Of a stretch of 64,000 bases of DNA, positions 1-8,441 are shown in pieces. The notes beneath the pieces were generated by a model. The model was not told the DNA's origin and ran no database searches. It saw only the letters and a program-made list of their open reading frames with translations. The stretch lies in assembly GCF_006402735.1 (NCBI RefSeq), contig NZ_CP017174.1, forward strand, positions 1,615,001-1,679,000, given 5' to 3'. Every line of letters begins with the position of its first letter. Positions within the stretch are counted from its first letter, which is position 1. A program made the translations under genes and the position numbers. Source of the DNA: Myxococcus xanthus (GTDB lineage: Bacteria; Myxococcota; Myxococcia; Myxococcales; Myxococcaceae).

Positions 1-1050
1 GCAGGCGGCGGCTCGTCCGGGCGCGGCCTCGTCGTTGAAGCCCGAGTCGAACAGGTATCCGCTGCCGAACCATCCGGGGAATGGGTCGCTGCCGGCGGAG
101 CGGAAGTAGGTGCTGGCGCCCCACAAGGCCTGTGTCAGGGGCGTGCCCGTGTTGAAGCGCAGCCCGTTCCGCATCTTGCTGAGCAGGTTGTTGCGGTGCT
201 CTTCACGCTTCGCGCCGCTGAGCGACTCGCCGCAGCTGGGACCGAAGCGCTCGAAGCGCACCACGTCCTGGCCGCTCCACTTCACCGTGTCGGTGGCTTC
301 ACTGCTCGCGGAGAACGTCACCACGCCGAAACGCGTGCGCTCCGAGTCCTTGAGCACCTGGCTGATGACGTTGACGGCGGAGTGGCCGCGCGGCGAGTAG
401 AAGTTGAGGAAGTTGCCCGACGCGACGCGCTGGCTGGAGGTGTACTGGAAGTAGCCCTTCGTCGCGAGGCACTGCGCGCACGCGGCTCGCGCGGCGGGCC
501 GGTTGCCGTTGTTGTTGGTACCCACCAGATTGGCGCATGCCGCCGCCGCGTTGTCGCTGATGACGGTGTTGGGCGGTGGCTGGTCGAAGCGCACGGGATT
601 GCTGTTCATCCCGAAGCTGGTGTGCGTGCCGCTGCCGTTTCCGGCGAAGCTGTAGTACTTGGCCGGCACGAACCAGGGCGAGTCCTGGTTGGTCAGCGAC
701 AGCCACATCCGCGGGTACTCGACGTTGGCGTCGTAGTTCAGCTCGTCGATGTTGGCCTGCCGGCAGCCTGGAGAGGCGCCGCCGCTGGAGCTGTCGAAGC
801 TGTGGTTGCTGTCGTTGCTCCAGGCGATGGGCCAATACGCCATGGAGCCCGACGTATCCAGGATGAGCAGGATGTTGGGCGGGCCGCTGGGGCTGGTGAA
901 GAAGCGCTCGTCACTGCCGCGCGCGGGGTTGAGCAGCGCGTCCAGGCGGGAGGTGGACTGCAGGCTGCAAGACGCCGGGTCCTGCGCGAGCGCGCCAGGG
1001 GCGGCCAGCAGCACGGACAGGGCCGTCAGGGTGGGGAAGAGTGCCTTCAT
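1..1050 (-). CDS. pilY1: PilY1-family type IV pilus tip/adhesin protein (partial, N-terminal 350 residues)
   Basis: PilY1 proteins sit at the tip of the type IV pilus, help prime pilus assembly with the minor pilins, and act in adhesion. The visible part begins with a signal peptide (about residues 1-22, ending ALA-Q). A von Willebrand A-like segment follows with the MIDAS motif DTSGSM at 65-70. The frame stays open to the left edge, so the C-terminal beta-propeller expected of the family lies outside the window. It is the last visible gene of the minor-pilin operon, 33 bases after pilX. The ribosome-binding site is weak. Family identity rests on the VWA domain plus the operon context. Myxococcus xanthus carries several PilY1/minor-pilin clusters, and this sequence alone does not say which one this is. 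Confidence 0.85.
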   Translation of the reverse strand, partial: MKALFPTLTALSVLLAAPGALAQDPASCSLQSTSRLDALLNPARGSDERFFTSPSGPPNILLILDTSGSMAYWPIAWSNDSNHSFDSSSGGASPGCRQANIDELNYDANVEYPRMWLSLTNQDSPWFVPAKYYSFAGNGSGTHTSFGMNSNPVRFDQPPPNTVISDNAAAACANLVGTNNNGNRPAARAACAQCLATKGYFQYTSSQRVASGNFLNFYSPRGHSAVNVISQVLKDSERTRFGVVTFSASSEATDTVKWSGQDVVRFERFGPSCGESLSGAKREEHRNNLLSKMRNGLRFNTGTPLTQALWGASTYFRSAGSDPFPGWFGSGYLFDSGFNDEAAPGRAAAC

Positions 1051-1083
1051 GGGGGGCTCGGGGAAGGGCGGAGTCGGAAGGGG

Positions 1084-1581
1084 TCAGATGCCGAAGCGGA
1101 AGACGAACTCGGTCTCGGCCTGCCGGCCTCCGGGTTCGTCACACATGACGACCACGCGGTAGTAGCTGCCGCCGGCCGTGCCTTCTCGAAGGGTGTTGGC
1201 CGCGTCACTCACCTGGTCCTTTCCGCTGCTGAACGAGGACGAGGCGAGCACCGCCGCCGTGGGCGCCGACGCGGTGTCACCCAGGTGGGCGGTGCGCATG
1301 ATGCTGCTGTCGGCGACGACCTGGTCGTCTTGCAGCACCTGCTCCAGGCTGATGTTGGTGACGGGCACCGCGCCGGTGCCGAACACCTTCAGCCGCGACA
1401 GGAGGTAGCGCCGCGCCGTCTCCGCGCAGGCCTCCACGCGGTCGCTGCGCGTCTTGGCCACGGCGGCGGACTGGTTGCGGCCGGTGAAGGTGATGGCGCC
1501 CACCACGAGCAGCAGCAGCACCGTCAGGGCAATCAGGGTGATGGCCAGGGCGCTGCCCCGGCGTGCGGCGAAGTGAGTCAT
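1084..1581 (-). CDS. pilX: PilX-like minor pilin
   Basis: A 165-residue protein with one hydrophobic N-terminal helix (about residues 9-30) preceded by a short basic stretch, then a small soluble domain. This is the PilX_N layout. As is usual for PilX proteins, the glutamate at position +5 of the mature pilin is not obvious. It should be part of the minor-pilin priming complex with PilV, PilW, FimU and PilY1 in the inner membrane. The ATG start has a GGGAGG ribosome-binding site nine bases upstream. Only a few bases separate it from the end of pilW, so it is co-transcribed. Confidence 0.8.
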   Translation of the reverse strand: MTHFAARRGSALAITLIALTVLLLLVVGAITFTGRNQSAAVAKTRSDRVEACAETARRYLLSRLKVFGTGAVPVTNISLEQVLQDDQVVADSSIMRTAHLGDTASAPTAAVLASSSFSSGKDQVSDAANTLREGTAGGSYYRVVVMCDEPGGRQAETEFVFRFGI

Positions 1582-1586
1582 GGTGG

Positions 1587-2774
1587 CTAGCCTCCCCAGA
1601 CGTTCTTGATGTCACCGGCGACGCCTTCGGAGCGCAGCTCGGGGATGAAGAAGGCGCGGGACGTCATGTTGGGAATGCGGAGAGACGTCTCCACGGTGGT
1701 GCGGAAGAACATGTCCTCGGGATTCACGGGGTCCGCGTTGAAGAGCTTGCGGCCCTGGTTCTTCTTGCCGGAAGGCAGCGGGCGCACCGAGCGCACCGTG
1801 AGGCCCACGCCCACCGAGCGGATGTTGGCCGGGTTCATGTTGTAGCGGAGGGGCGCGTCGTACGGCGTGCTGTACGTGGGCGGCGGAACGTCGGCGTCGT
1901 ACTTGGGCAGCACGACGGAATCCTCGTCACCCAGCACCCAGGCCATGCCGCTGCCCACGGCGCCGTCGGGCGCGGGCAGGCCGGCGCAGCACGCGGAGTT
2001 CGCGGGCGGCCGGTTCATCTGGTAGCTGACCTGGAAGGACTCCACGTCCACGGCGATGGGGTCGAAGTCGGCGTTCTGCGCCCAGCCGTGCCTCACCACC
2101 AGGTACGGGCGGCCACCGTACGCCTCCACGCGCAGCCGCTTCTCATGCACCAGCATGACGAAGGGCATGCGGGTGGCGTCCGCCATGCAGGACTTGGGCA
2201 CGTCGCCCGGGAGGCCCGCGGCGAGCGCGGTGTCCAGCGAGGCGGCGGTGCCGTCCGCGGGCACGTCCGCCGTCAGGCGTCCCAGGAAGTAGTCCTGGCC
2301 ACCCGGGCAGGCGATGAGCACGGCCTGCCCCTGGCGCAGCGGCTGGCCGAAGGTCGCGGCGGGCTCCAGCTCCAATTGGAAGGGCTCCGTCCCGGTGCCG
2401 TCGAGCTGGCCACGGCGCAGGAACATGGGGTCGCGGTAGCGGAAGGCCAGGTCGTCGGTGACGAAGTTGCCCCAGCCCTCCACTTCCTCCGTGTAGTTGT
2501 CCTTGCGGTCCCCGGGCAGGCCCACCGTGTCGAAGTTGAAGGCGATGGCCGGGTCCAGACCGTAGCCCGCGTAGCGCAGGGTGCGGTTGAGGTAGTCGGA
2601 GCCCACGCGGCTGCCTTCGACTGCCGTCTTGGAGATGGTGTTGTTCTGGAAGATGTTGTTGACGGCGATGATGGTCCCCGCCACCGCCAGCAGCACCACC
2701 GAGGAGACGGTGATGCCTACCAGCAACTCGATGAGCGTGAAGCCGCGTCGCGCGTGCGTCCTGGACGTGCTCAC
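1587..2774 (-). CDS. pilW: PilW-like minor pilin
   Basis: A 395-residue prepilin-like protein. A class III leader (basic, ending RRG at 9-11) is followed by FTLIELL, with the peptidase cleavage site between G11 and F12 and the conserved glutamate at 16. A hydrophobic helix follows, then a long globular domain typical of PilW. I chose a GTG start at 2774 because it overlaps the pilV stop in a GTGA junction, implying translational coupling. A longer upstream frame exists but runs through pilV. It is expected to assemble with PilV, PilX and PilY1 into the pilus-priming complex. Confidence 0.85.
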   Translation of the reverse strand: MSTSRTHARRGFTLIELLVGITVSSVVLLAVAGTIIAVNNIFQNNTISKTAVEGSRVGSDYLNRTLRYAGYGLDPAIAFNFDTVGLPGDRKDNYTEEVEGWGNFVTDDLAFRYRDPMFLRRGQLDGTGTEPFQLELEPAATFGQPLRQGQAVLIACPGGQDYFLGRLTADVPADGTAASLDTALAAGLPGDVPKSCMADATRMPFVMLVHEKRLRVEAYGGRPYLVVRHGWAQNADFDPIAVDVESFQVSYQMNRPPANSACCAGLPAPDGAVGSGMAWVLGDEDSVVLPKYDADVPPPTYSTPYDAPLRYNMNPANIRSVGVGLTVRSVRPLPSGKKNQGRKLFNADPVNPEDMFFRTTVETSLRIPNMTSRAFFIPELRSEGVAGDIKNVWGG

Positions 2775-3325
2775 AGTTCCACCCCCGCGCCGTTCTCCGC
2801 CGGGTTGTAGAGCGCGACGAACTGCTTGACGTAGCGACGCTGGCCGGCGCTGCGGAAGGACACCACCACCGCGACCGAGTCGATGGCCTGCGCCGGCGTC
2901 CACACGAGGACGCGGCGGTAGTGTTCGCTCTCCTCCGGCGAGTAACCCGGCACCACGCGGAGCAGCGGGTCGCCGGTCGCGGTCTCGAAGGCGTCCAGGT
3001 CCACGACGCACGCGTCGGGCAGGGTGGAGAGGCCGCCGGCCAGCTCGAGCGTCTCCGCGGCGCCGGCGCAGCGCGCGCCGGACAGCGGCCCGGCGCCGGC
3101 GAAGAGGCGGGAGCGGCCCTGGAGCTGGAGGCCGGAGCGCACCTGCGAGGCGATGGCGCTGGCCTGCGACAGGCGGTTGGCGGCGGCGTTCTGCTGGCTG
3201 GCGAAGATGAGCCCGCCGAAGACGCCGCTGATGCCCATGGCGAGGATGGCGGCGGCCGCCATGCCTTCAATGAGCGTGGCGCCGCGCATGTGGGCGCGGC
3301 GGGATGCGGGATTCAGGCGCCTCAT
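2771..3325 (-). CDS. pilV: PilV-like minor pilin
   Basis: A 184-residue protein with a prepilin peptidase site G15/A16 followed by ATLIEG and a hydrophobic helix. The conserved glutamate is at 20. Length and operon position (between fimU and pilW) fit PilV, a minor pilin that links other minor pilins to PilY1. The ATG at 3325 overlaps the preceding stop (ATGA), and its own stop overlaps pilW (GTGA), so the three genes look translationally coupled. A second methionine at residue 13 could be the true start of a shorter leader. Confidence 0.82.
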   Translation of the reverse strand: MRRLNPASRRAHMRGATLIEGMAAAAILAMGISGVFGGLIFASQQNAAANRLSQASAIASQVRSGLQLQGRSRLFAGAGPLSGARCAGAAETLELAGGLSTLPDACVVDLDAFETATGDPLLRVVPGYSPEESEHYRRVLVWTPAQAIDSVAVVVSFRSAGQRRYVKQFVALYNPAENGAGVEL

Positions 3326-4029
3326 CGGTTGACCCTCATGTCGACGAAGCCAACGGGCGCGGAGACGGCGAAGAGGTATTCGCGCTGCCCGTCGGTGGAG
3401 AGAAGTGCCAGCGACGCGGCCCGGTTCACGGTGCCGTTGCCGGCGGGGATGACTGGCTGGCCCGCGCCGTCCACGAAGCGCGCGGAGCCGTCACCGCGGA
3501 AGACGATGGCGCCCCGCCGCGGCGCGCCGCTGCAGAAGCTGCAGTCCGTGGCGGCCAGTCCCTCGAAGATGCCGGTCCACGCCAGGTTGCCGCTGGCGCC
3601 GAAGCGCACGGTGCGCTGCGAGTAGCGGTCCAGGTACATGGCGTCCATCAACCGGCCCTGGTCCGCGGAGGGCTGGATGTCCAGCGGGGGCGAGAAGGTG
3701 CCGAAGCTCAGCTGTCCGCCGGCGCCCGCGGCGTCTCCGAAGTTGCGCAGGCGGTCCTCCAGCAGGAACCAGGCGCCATGGCCCGCGCTGGCCTGACCCT
3801 CCGGATTGATGTCCGGGTAGATGATGAGCCACACGTCGGCCTGACGGTCCACGGCGCGAGCCCGGGCCTCGGCGAGCGCGCCGGACAGGTCGGCGGCCGC
3901 GTTCTGCGGACCCGCCCGCGCGCTGAGCTGCGCGTAGCCCGCGTAGGCCAGCGCGGCCAGCACCGCGATGATGGCGAGGACGATGCTGACCTCCAGCAGC
4001 GTCATTCCGCGTGCGTCGCGCCGGCTCAC
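3322..4029 (-). CDS. fimU: FimU/GspH-like minor pseudopilin
   Basis: A 235-residue prepilin-like protein. The leader ends in G8, followed by MTLLEVSIV with the glutamate at mature position +5, then a long hydrophobic helix. The C-terminal part has the GspH/FimT-type layout. GTG at 4029 was chosen because it overlaps the stop of the preceding gene (GTGA). The longer open frame upstream would run through that gene. As the first pilin-like gene of the operon it probably bridges the priming complex to the major pilin, which is the known FimU role in Pseudomonas. The call FimU rather than a generic GspH protein rests partly on gene order. Confidence 0.8.
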   Translation of the reverse strand: MSRRDARGMTLLEVSIVLAIIAVLAALAYAGYAQLSARAGPQNAAADLSGALAEARARAVDRQADVWLIIYPDINPEGQASAGHGAWFLLEDRLRNFGDAAGAGGQLSFGTFSPPLDIQPSADQGRLMDAMYLDRYSQRTVRFGASGNLAWTGIFEGLAATDCSFCSGAPRRGAIVFRGDGSARFVDGAGQPVIPAGNGTVNRAASLALLSTDGQREYLFAVSAPVGFVDMRVNR

Positions 4030-4433
4030 TTGGCGACCTCCACGCGCACGCTCAGGGGCTGCCTGGTGCCCTGGCGCCACACGAGCACCTCGGACACGCC
4101 CAGGCTCAGCCCCTGGACCATGATTTGATTCGGCTCACCGAGCGACGCCTCGACCACCGCGGAGGCCTGGACCCTCACGCGCTCGGCGTTCTCCACGATG
4201 AACTGCGTCTGATGAAGGGGCGCCACCCGCACCACCAGGCCGGACGGCTGAGCGTTCTTCGCCTCGACGGCGTAGTCCGGCGCGGGCGCGGCGGCGGGGG
4301 TGTCGGTGGCGGCGTCCTGGGCCCACGCGGCGGAGGCGGCCAGCGTCAGCGCCAGGGGTGCCCACAGCTTCCAGCGGGGCGCGCGGGAACGGTACTTCAG
4401 GGAAGGTGTCGGAAAAACCGTGAGCAAGGGCAT
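4026..4433 (-). CDS. Small exported protein resembling the N-terminal domain of pilus/T2SS-T3SS secretins
   Basis: A 135-residue protein with a signal peptide (hydrophobic stretch about 23-36, cleavage near AWA/Q at 38-39). The rest is one beta-rich domain with the pattern seen in the N-terminal domain of CpaC/RcpA-type secretins (short strands, then QIMVQGLSLGVSEVLVW). There is no secretin channel domain. ATG at 4433 has an AGGA site nine bases upstream; a longer open frame exists but lacks support. It is the first gene of the minor-pilin operon and overlaps fimU. I infer a periplasmic accessory role in pilus biogenesis. No function is established from this sequence. Confidence 0.6.
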   Translation of the reverse strand: MPLLTVFPTPSLKYRSRAPRWKLWAPLALTLAASAAWAQDAATDTPAAAPAPDYAVEAKNAQPSGLVVRVAPLHQTQFIVENAERVRVQASAVVEASLGEPNQIMVQGLSLGVSEVLVWRQGTRQPLSVRVEVAK

Positions 4434-4499
4434 GGGGGAATGTCCTGCGGGCACAATGACCCCTGGGGGCTGGGGCAATGGAGACACGCGGGGTGTTTC

Positions 4500-4515
4500 T
4501 GCACACCTCGTGCCT
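4500..4515 (-). promoter_or_regulatory. Possible sigma-54 promoter of the minor-pilin operon
   Basis: Read on the minus strand the site is AGGCACGAGGTGTGCA. Against the sigma-54 consensus TGGCACG-N4-TTGCA it keeps the GG and GC elements at the exact ten-base separation and mismatches at two less critical positions. Transcription would start near 4490, giving a leader of about 57 bases before the ATG at 4433. Sigma-54 control is known for pilA in M. xanthus, which makes the site plausible. One such match in a GC-rich genome can arise by chance. Confidence 0.4.
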
Positions 4516-4674
4516 CCCCGCCTGGTGAGCCAAGCCCCCGACACTCCACGGCAAAGTTCCAGGAGGAGGTCCCTACGAGCAGCAGGCGACCTTGCAATGT
4601 CTGCGAGCCCGCAAACTTTAGGCGCACCCTGACTGTCCGGCGACAGGGTGGCTGGAGTCCGAATGGACCCTGGG

Positions 4675-5064
4675 TTACCAGCCAGATTTGCTGTTTCTCA
4701 GGGCCTTCTTTTCGGAGGTGCGCTTCTTGCCTTCCAGGCGCCGCCGCTTGGAGCCGGCGGTGGGCTTGGTGGCCCGCCGCACCTTGGGCACGAATGTGAG
4801 GACCTTGAGTCCCTCGCGCAGACGCTCCAGCGCCACTCCCTTGTTCTGCACCTGGCTGCGGCGCTCGGTGGCGCTGACGGACAGCTCGGTGGGGGCATGC
4901 GTGAGGCGCACGCCGCTGGCGGTGGTGTTGCGGTGCTGTCCCCCCGGGCCCGAGGCGATGAAGTAGTCCACCTCACACGCCTTCAGGAGGGACTCGTCGT
5001 CCAGCTTGAGGGCGTCCAGCGCGGCCTGCCGGCGGGTGGGTGAAATGCTCATGGCTGTCTTCAA
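4675..5064 (-). CDS. arfB: ArfB-like peptidyl-tRNA hydrolase (release-factor-like ribosome rescue)
   Basis: A 129-residue protein with the release-factor catalytic motif SGPGGQ (GGQ at 41-43) and a basic, lysine/arginine-rich C-terminal tail (about 95-129). This is the layout of ArfB/YaeJ, which enters stalled ribosomes with its tail in the empty mRNA channel and releases the nascent peptide. It lacks the codon-recognition domains of RF1/RF2. I chose a TTG start at 5064 because GGGAGG lies six bases upstream. The ATG at 5052 would remove four residues but has a weaker site. It is followed by the pilin operon on the same strand but separated by about 240 bases, so probably transcribed separately. 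Confidence 0.82.
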   Translation of the reverse strand: MKTAMSISPTRRQAALDALKLDDESLLKACEVDYFIASGPGGQHRNTTASGVRLTHAPTELSVSATERRSQVQNKGVALERLREGLKVLTFVPKVRRATKPTAGSKRRRLEGKKRTSEKKALRNSKSGW

Positions 5065-5291
5065 GGTATCCCTCCCAGGCCCCTTCGTGCACCGCTGTCG
5101 TGCGTGCAGGCCCCGGCGCTGGACGGGGCCCCGTCGTCCGTCTGACGAGGGATTTCAGGTTGGCCGGGGTGGGCTCTCAAATTGATTCGGGCATGACGCG
5201 GCTCCGGGACGAAGCTCCCTGATTCCAGCGGGTGGGCTCATGCTCAGCAGGCTGCTCTGGAGGGCCGCGGCGTGCGCCTCGCGTGGCGGTG

Positions 5292-6008
5292 CTAGCGCAC
5301 GTTGATGGTGGTGCCCGTGCTGGCCTGCCGTCCGTCCTCGCTGGTGGCGATGATGGAGGCGGCGACGGGCACGCGGGTCATGCCTCGGTCGGTGTCGATG
5401 TAGGGCTCCACGAACGTCTGGTCCGCGGGGATGGTGACCGTGGGCATGCTGATGCGGCGGGTGGGCGATTCCAGGGCGACGGTGACGGGGCCGGTGAAGC
5501 CCTCCGCCCGCGTCACGGTGATGCGCACCTTCTCGTTCTGACCGGCGAACAGGTCCAACTGGCGCGGCTCGATGGTGACGGAGAAGTCCGGCTGGGCCAC
5601 GGGCGGCGGAAGGATGACGAGGAAGATGTTGGCGCTGGCCGCGAACGTCTCCGCGGCGTTGGTGGCCATCAGCAGGGCGCGCATCATGCCCCGGGCCTGC
5701 GTGTCCTGCGCCACCGAATAGGTGGCGGTCGCGGTGACGCTGGGCTCGCCTTCGGGCAGGGCGATTTCCGGCGCGAGCGTCACGCCCTCGGGCGCATTCT
5801 GGAGGTTGATGCGGAACGCGCTCTGGTCGTCGCCCTCGCGCCGCACGGTGATGTCCACCGGAAGGCTCTCACCCGGAATAGCGGTGAGGGTGTCGGGGAG
5901 GTCAAAGGCGATGCGGAAGAAGGGCCCGTCGCTGCCGCAGGACAAAGCGAGCGCGCTGCCGACGAGGAACAGGCTCCCGATGAGGGACCGGCGGAGGGAT
6001 GGGGTCAT
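5292..6008 (-). CDS. Lipoprotein with two Ig-like repeats, function unknown
   Basis: A 238-residue protein with a lipoprotein signal (basic N-terminus, hydrophobic 9-22, lipobox ending in Cys24). The mature part consists of two beta-sandwich-like segments of similar pattern: a proline/threonine-rich strand array around 30-125 and another around 135-235. Each resembles the Ig-like or putative-Ig repeats common in myxobacterial surface proteins. ATG at 6008 is preceded by AGGAG about ten bases away. An upstream in-frame ATG exists but would put an untypical stretch before the signal. It lies downstream of the deacetylase gene on the same strand. No catalytic residues are visible. Confidence 0.65.
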   Translation of the reverse strand: MTPSLRRSLIGSLFLVGSALALSCGSDGPFFRIAFDLPDTLTAIPGESLPVDITVRREGDDQSAFRINLQNAPEGVTLAPEIALPEGEPSVTATATYSVAQDTQARGMMRALLMATNAAETFAASANIFLVILPPPVAQPDFSVTIEPRQLDLFAGQNEKVRITVTRAEGFTGPVTVALESPTRRISMPTVTIPADQTFVEPYIDTDRGMTRVPVAASIIATSEDGRQASTGTTINVR

Positions 6009-6083
6009 GTTCTTGAATCTCCTGGTGAGTGCCAGCATCCGTCCACCGTGGCACCTGGGCAAGCCGCTCCAGAGCAGGCGGGC

Positions 6084-6983
6084 TCAGCGGAACAACGCAC
6101 GAGCCACCTCGTAGGTGCCCACGTGCGCATCAATCGTGGCGGACAGAGGTTTCGCGTAGCCGCCGCCCAGGGTGAGCACCGCGGGGATGCCCCGCTGGCG
6201 TGCGGCCTCCAGCACCAGCCTGTCTCGCGCTCTCAGTCCGGCGTGAGTGAGGGACAGCCGTCCCAGCGCGTCTTCCGCGAGCGGGTCCACGCCCGCCTGG
6301 AAGAAGAGGATGCAGGCGCCCGCGCTGTCGAGCACCTCGGGCAGGTGCAGGGCGAGCGCGTCCAGATACGCCGCGTCTCCGGTGCCGTCCGGCAGGCCCA
6401 CGTCGAGGTGGGAGGGCTGCTTGCGGAAGGGGAAGTTGTTCTCTCCGTGCATGGAGAAGGTGAAGACGGAGTCGTCGCCGGTGAAGACGGCGGCGGTGCC
6501 GTTGCCCTGGTGGACGTCCAGGTCCACCACCACGGCCCGGCGGATGTCGCGCGAGGCCTGGAGCACGCGGATGGCCACCGCGATGTCATTGAAGACGCAG
6601 AAGCCCTCGCCGTGGTCCGGAAAGCCGTGGTGCGTGCCGCCGGAGAGGTTGCCTCCGATGCCGTCCTGGAGCGCCGCGCGAGCCGCGTCGACGGTGCCGG
6701 CCACCGCGGCGGAGAAGCGCCGCACCAACTCGGGCGACCAGGGGAAGCCGAGGCGCCGTTGCTCGGCGTCGGTGAGGGTGCCCTGGGACAGCGCGTCGAG
6801 GTAGCGGGGCGTGTGGACGCGCGCGAGGTCCTGGCGTGGGCAGGGCGTGGATTCGGTGAGGGATTCCGGGGAGAGCACGCCCCGCTCCAGGAGCGCCTCG
6901 CGCAGCAGTCGGTACTTCTCCATGGGGAAGCGGTGGCCGGGAGGCAACGGGACTTCGTAGCTGTCCGAATGGAAGACGCGCAC
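6084..6983 (-). CDS. Histone deacetylase family protein (class IV/HDAC11-like)
   Basis: A 299-residue protein, about the length of a bare arginase/deacetylase-fold domain. The zinc-hydrolase motifs are all present: the His pair HHG at 118-120, the metal site DLDVH at 154-158, the second metal aspartate in QAGVD (D233), and the catalytic tyrosine in GGGY (Y276). It should remove acetyl or related acyl groups from a protein or small amine; the substrate cannot be read from sequence. The start is GTG, chosen because the conserved beginning RVFHSDSY follows at once. It lies 75 bases upstream of the Ig-like lipoprotein, possibly in one transcript, and is divergent from the VWA gene. Confidence 0.85.
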   Translation of the reverse strand: MRVFHSDSYEVPLPPGHRFPMEKYRLLREALLERGVLSPESLTESTPCPRQDLARVHTPRYLDALSQGTLTDAEQRRLGFPWSPELVRRFSAAVAGTVDAARAALQDGIGGNLSGGTHHGFPDHGEGFCVFNDIAVAIRVLQASRDIRRAVVVDLDVHQGNGTAAVFTGDDSVFTFSMHGENNFPFRKQPSHLDVGLPDGTGDAAYLDALALHLPEVLDSAGACILFFQAGVDPLAEDALGRLSLTHAGLRARDRLVLEAARQRGIPAVLTLGGGYAKPLSATIDAHVGTYEVARALFR

Positions 6984-7117
6984 GCGGAAGGAGCCCTAAC
7001 GCCAGGGCAGGGCGGGTGCAACCGGCGGCGCGTGTGAGAAATCGACCGGGGGCGTAGACCCGGGGGCGAAGTCGTTCGTTTCGAACCTCGCTGTCGTCCT
7101 TCCCCTTGGAGAACGCC

Positions 7118-8377
7118 ATGGACCGCAAGTCCCTGTCGCGCGCCGCGCTGTCGGCCGCGCTCGTCACCGCTCTGTCCGCTGCCCTGTCCCTGGCCGAGGA
7201 GAGCCCGATTTTCAAGCCCGTGGAGAAGCCCGCGCCCGCCAAGACGGCGACGCCGGCCGCTCAGGCGAAGCCCGCTCCGAACCAGAAGCCCGCGCAGCCG
7301 GCGCCGTCCCAGCAGCAGGTCCCCGCCGCCGCCCGGCCGGAGATTGAAGTGGTGTTCGTGCTGGATACGACGGGCTCGATGAGCGGGCTGCTGGAGGGAG
7401 CGAAGCGGAAGATCTACTCCATCGCCTCGCGCATCGCGCAGGGCCGTCCGACGCCGCACCTGAAGGTGGGGCTGGTGGCCTACCGCGACGTGGGCGACGA
7501 CTACGTCACGAAGCGCTTCGACCTGAGCGACGACCTGGACACGGTGTTCGCCAACCTGCGCAAGTTCGAGGCGGGTGGCGGCGGGGATACGCCCGAGCAC
7601 GTGGGGCGCGGGCTGGGCGAGGCCGTGTCCAAGCTGTCCTGGAGCAAGAACCGGGAGGTGATGAAGGCCATCTTCCTGGTGGGGGACGCGCCCCCGGCGC
7701 AGCGCAACGACGACTGGGACTTCAAGCACTGGGCGAAGAAGGCCCGGGAGAAGCACATCGTCGTGAACACCGTGCGGTGCGGCGGGGATGCCGAGACGGA
7801 GGCGTCGTGGCGGTTCGTGGCGAAGCTGACGGACGGCACCTTCGACACCATTGACCAGGGCGGTGGCATGGTCGCCGTCGCCACGCCGTATGACGCGGAG
7901 CTGGCGAAGGTGAACGCGGAGCTGGCCACCAAGACGCTCTACACGGGCCGCAGGGAGGTCCAGGCGGAGAACATGGCGCGCGCCGCTTCCATGGGTGCGC
8001 TGGCGCCGGAGGCGGCGGCCGAGCGCATCAGCTACATGAAGAAGACGCGCGGCGGTGGGGCCGCAGGAGCCCCCGCGAGCAGCGCGCCCAAGGCGGTGGG
8101 CGGCGCGGTGGACCTGGTGGAGGCGCCGTCCGCGCTGGATGGCGTGAAAGCGGACGAGCTCCCCTCCGAACTCAAGGGCCTGTCCAAGGAGGCGCAGGCC
8201 GCGAAGGTGAAGGCGCTCTCCGAGGAGAAGAAGGCGCTGGAGAAGAAGGCGGAGACGCTGGCCGCGGAGCGCGAGGCGTGGCTGACGAAGAACGCTCCCG
8301 AGAAGGAGGACGCCTTCGACGCCAACGTGATGAAGGGCGTGAAGGCGCAGGCCGCCCGCTACAACATCGCCTACTGA
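7118..8377 (+). CDS. Exported VWA-domain protein
   Basis: A 419-residue protein with a signal peptide (about 1-26), a proline/alanine/lysine-rich linker (30-73), and a VWA domain (about 75-270) with the MIDAS motif DTTGS at 83-87. The C-terminal third is rich in alanine, lysine and glutamate and is probably coiled-coil (about 345-400). VWA domains bind a metal ion and protein ligands, and family members are scaffolds rather than enzymes. ATG at 7118 has GGAG six bases upstream. A TTG four codons earlier is unlikely. No partner AAA ATPase or chelatase is next to it, which argues against a chelatase-type role. The ligand is unknown. Confidence 0.75.
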   Translation: MDRKSLSRAALSAALVTALSAALSLAEESPIFKPVEKPAPAKTATPAAQAKPAPNQKPAQPAPSQQQVPAAARPEIEVVFVLDTTGSMSGLLEGAKRKIYSIASRIAQGRPTPHLKVGLVAYRDVGDDYVTKRFDLSDDLDTVFANLRKFEAGGGGDTPEHVGRGLGEAVSKLSWSKNREVMKAIFLVGDAPPAQRNDDWDFKHWAKKAREKHIVVNTVRCGGDAETEASWRFVAKLTDGTFDTIDQGGGMVAVATPYDAELAKVNAELATKTLYTGRREVQAENMARAASMGALAPEAAAERISYMKKTRGGGAAGAPASSAPKAVGGAVDLVEAPSALDGVKADELPSELKGLSKEAQAAKVKALSEEKKALEKKAETLAAEREAWLTKNAPEKEDAFDANVMKGVKAQAARYNIAY

Positions 8378-8400
8378 GCGTCAGTGAAGCGGGGGACAGG

Positions 8401-8436
8401 AAGCCGCGGGCGCGCTTGGAGGCGTCCGCGGCTTTC
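8401..8436. terminator. Bidirectional terminator between the VWA and hydrolase genes
   Basis: A long hairpin with arms of about 13 bases (AAGCCGCGGGCGC and its near-complement, one mismatch) around an eight-base loop. It lies between two convergent genes that end at 8377 and 8442. The T-tract is short, so it may be partly Rho-assisted. Confidence 0.6.
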
Positions 8437-8441
8437 GCGTG

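Noticed and set aside
5232..7037. A 601-codon open frame on the plus strand
   Set aside because: It runs antisense through the Ig-like lipoprotein and deacetylase genes, is full of Arg/Gly/His/Val repeats without domains, and is a GC-rich shadow.
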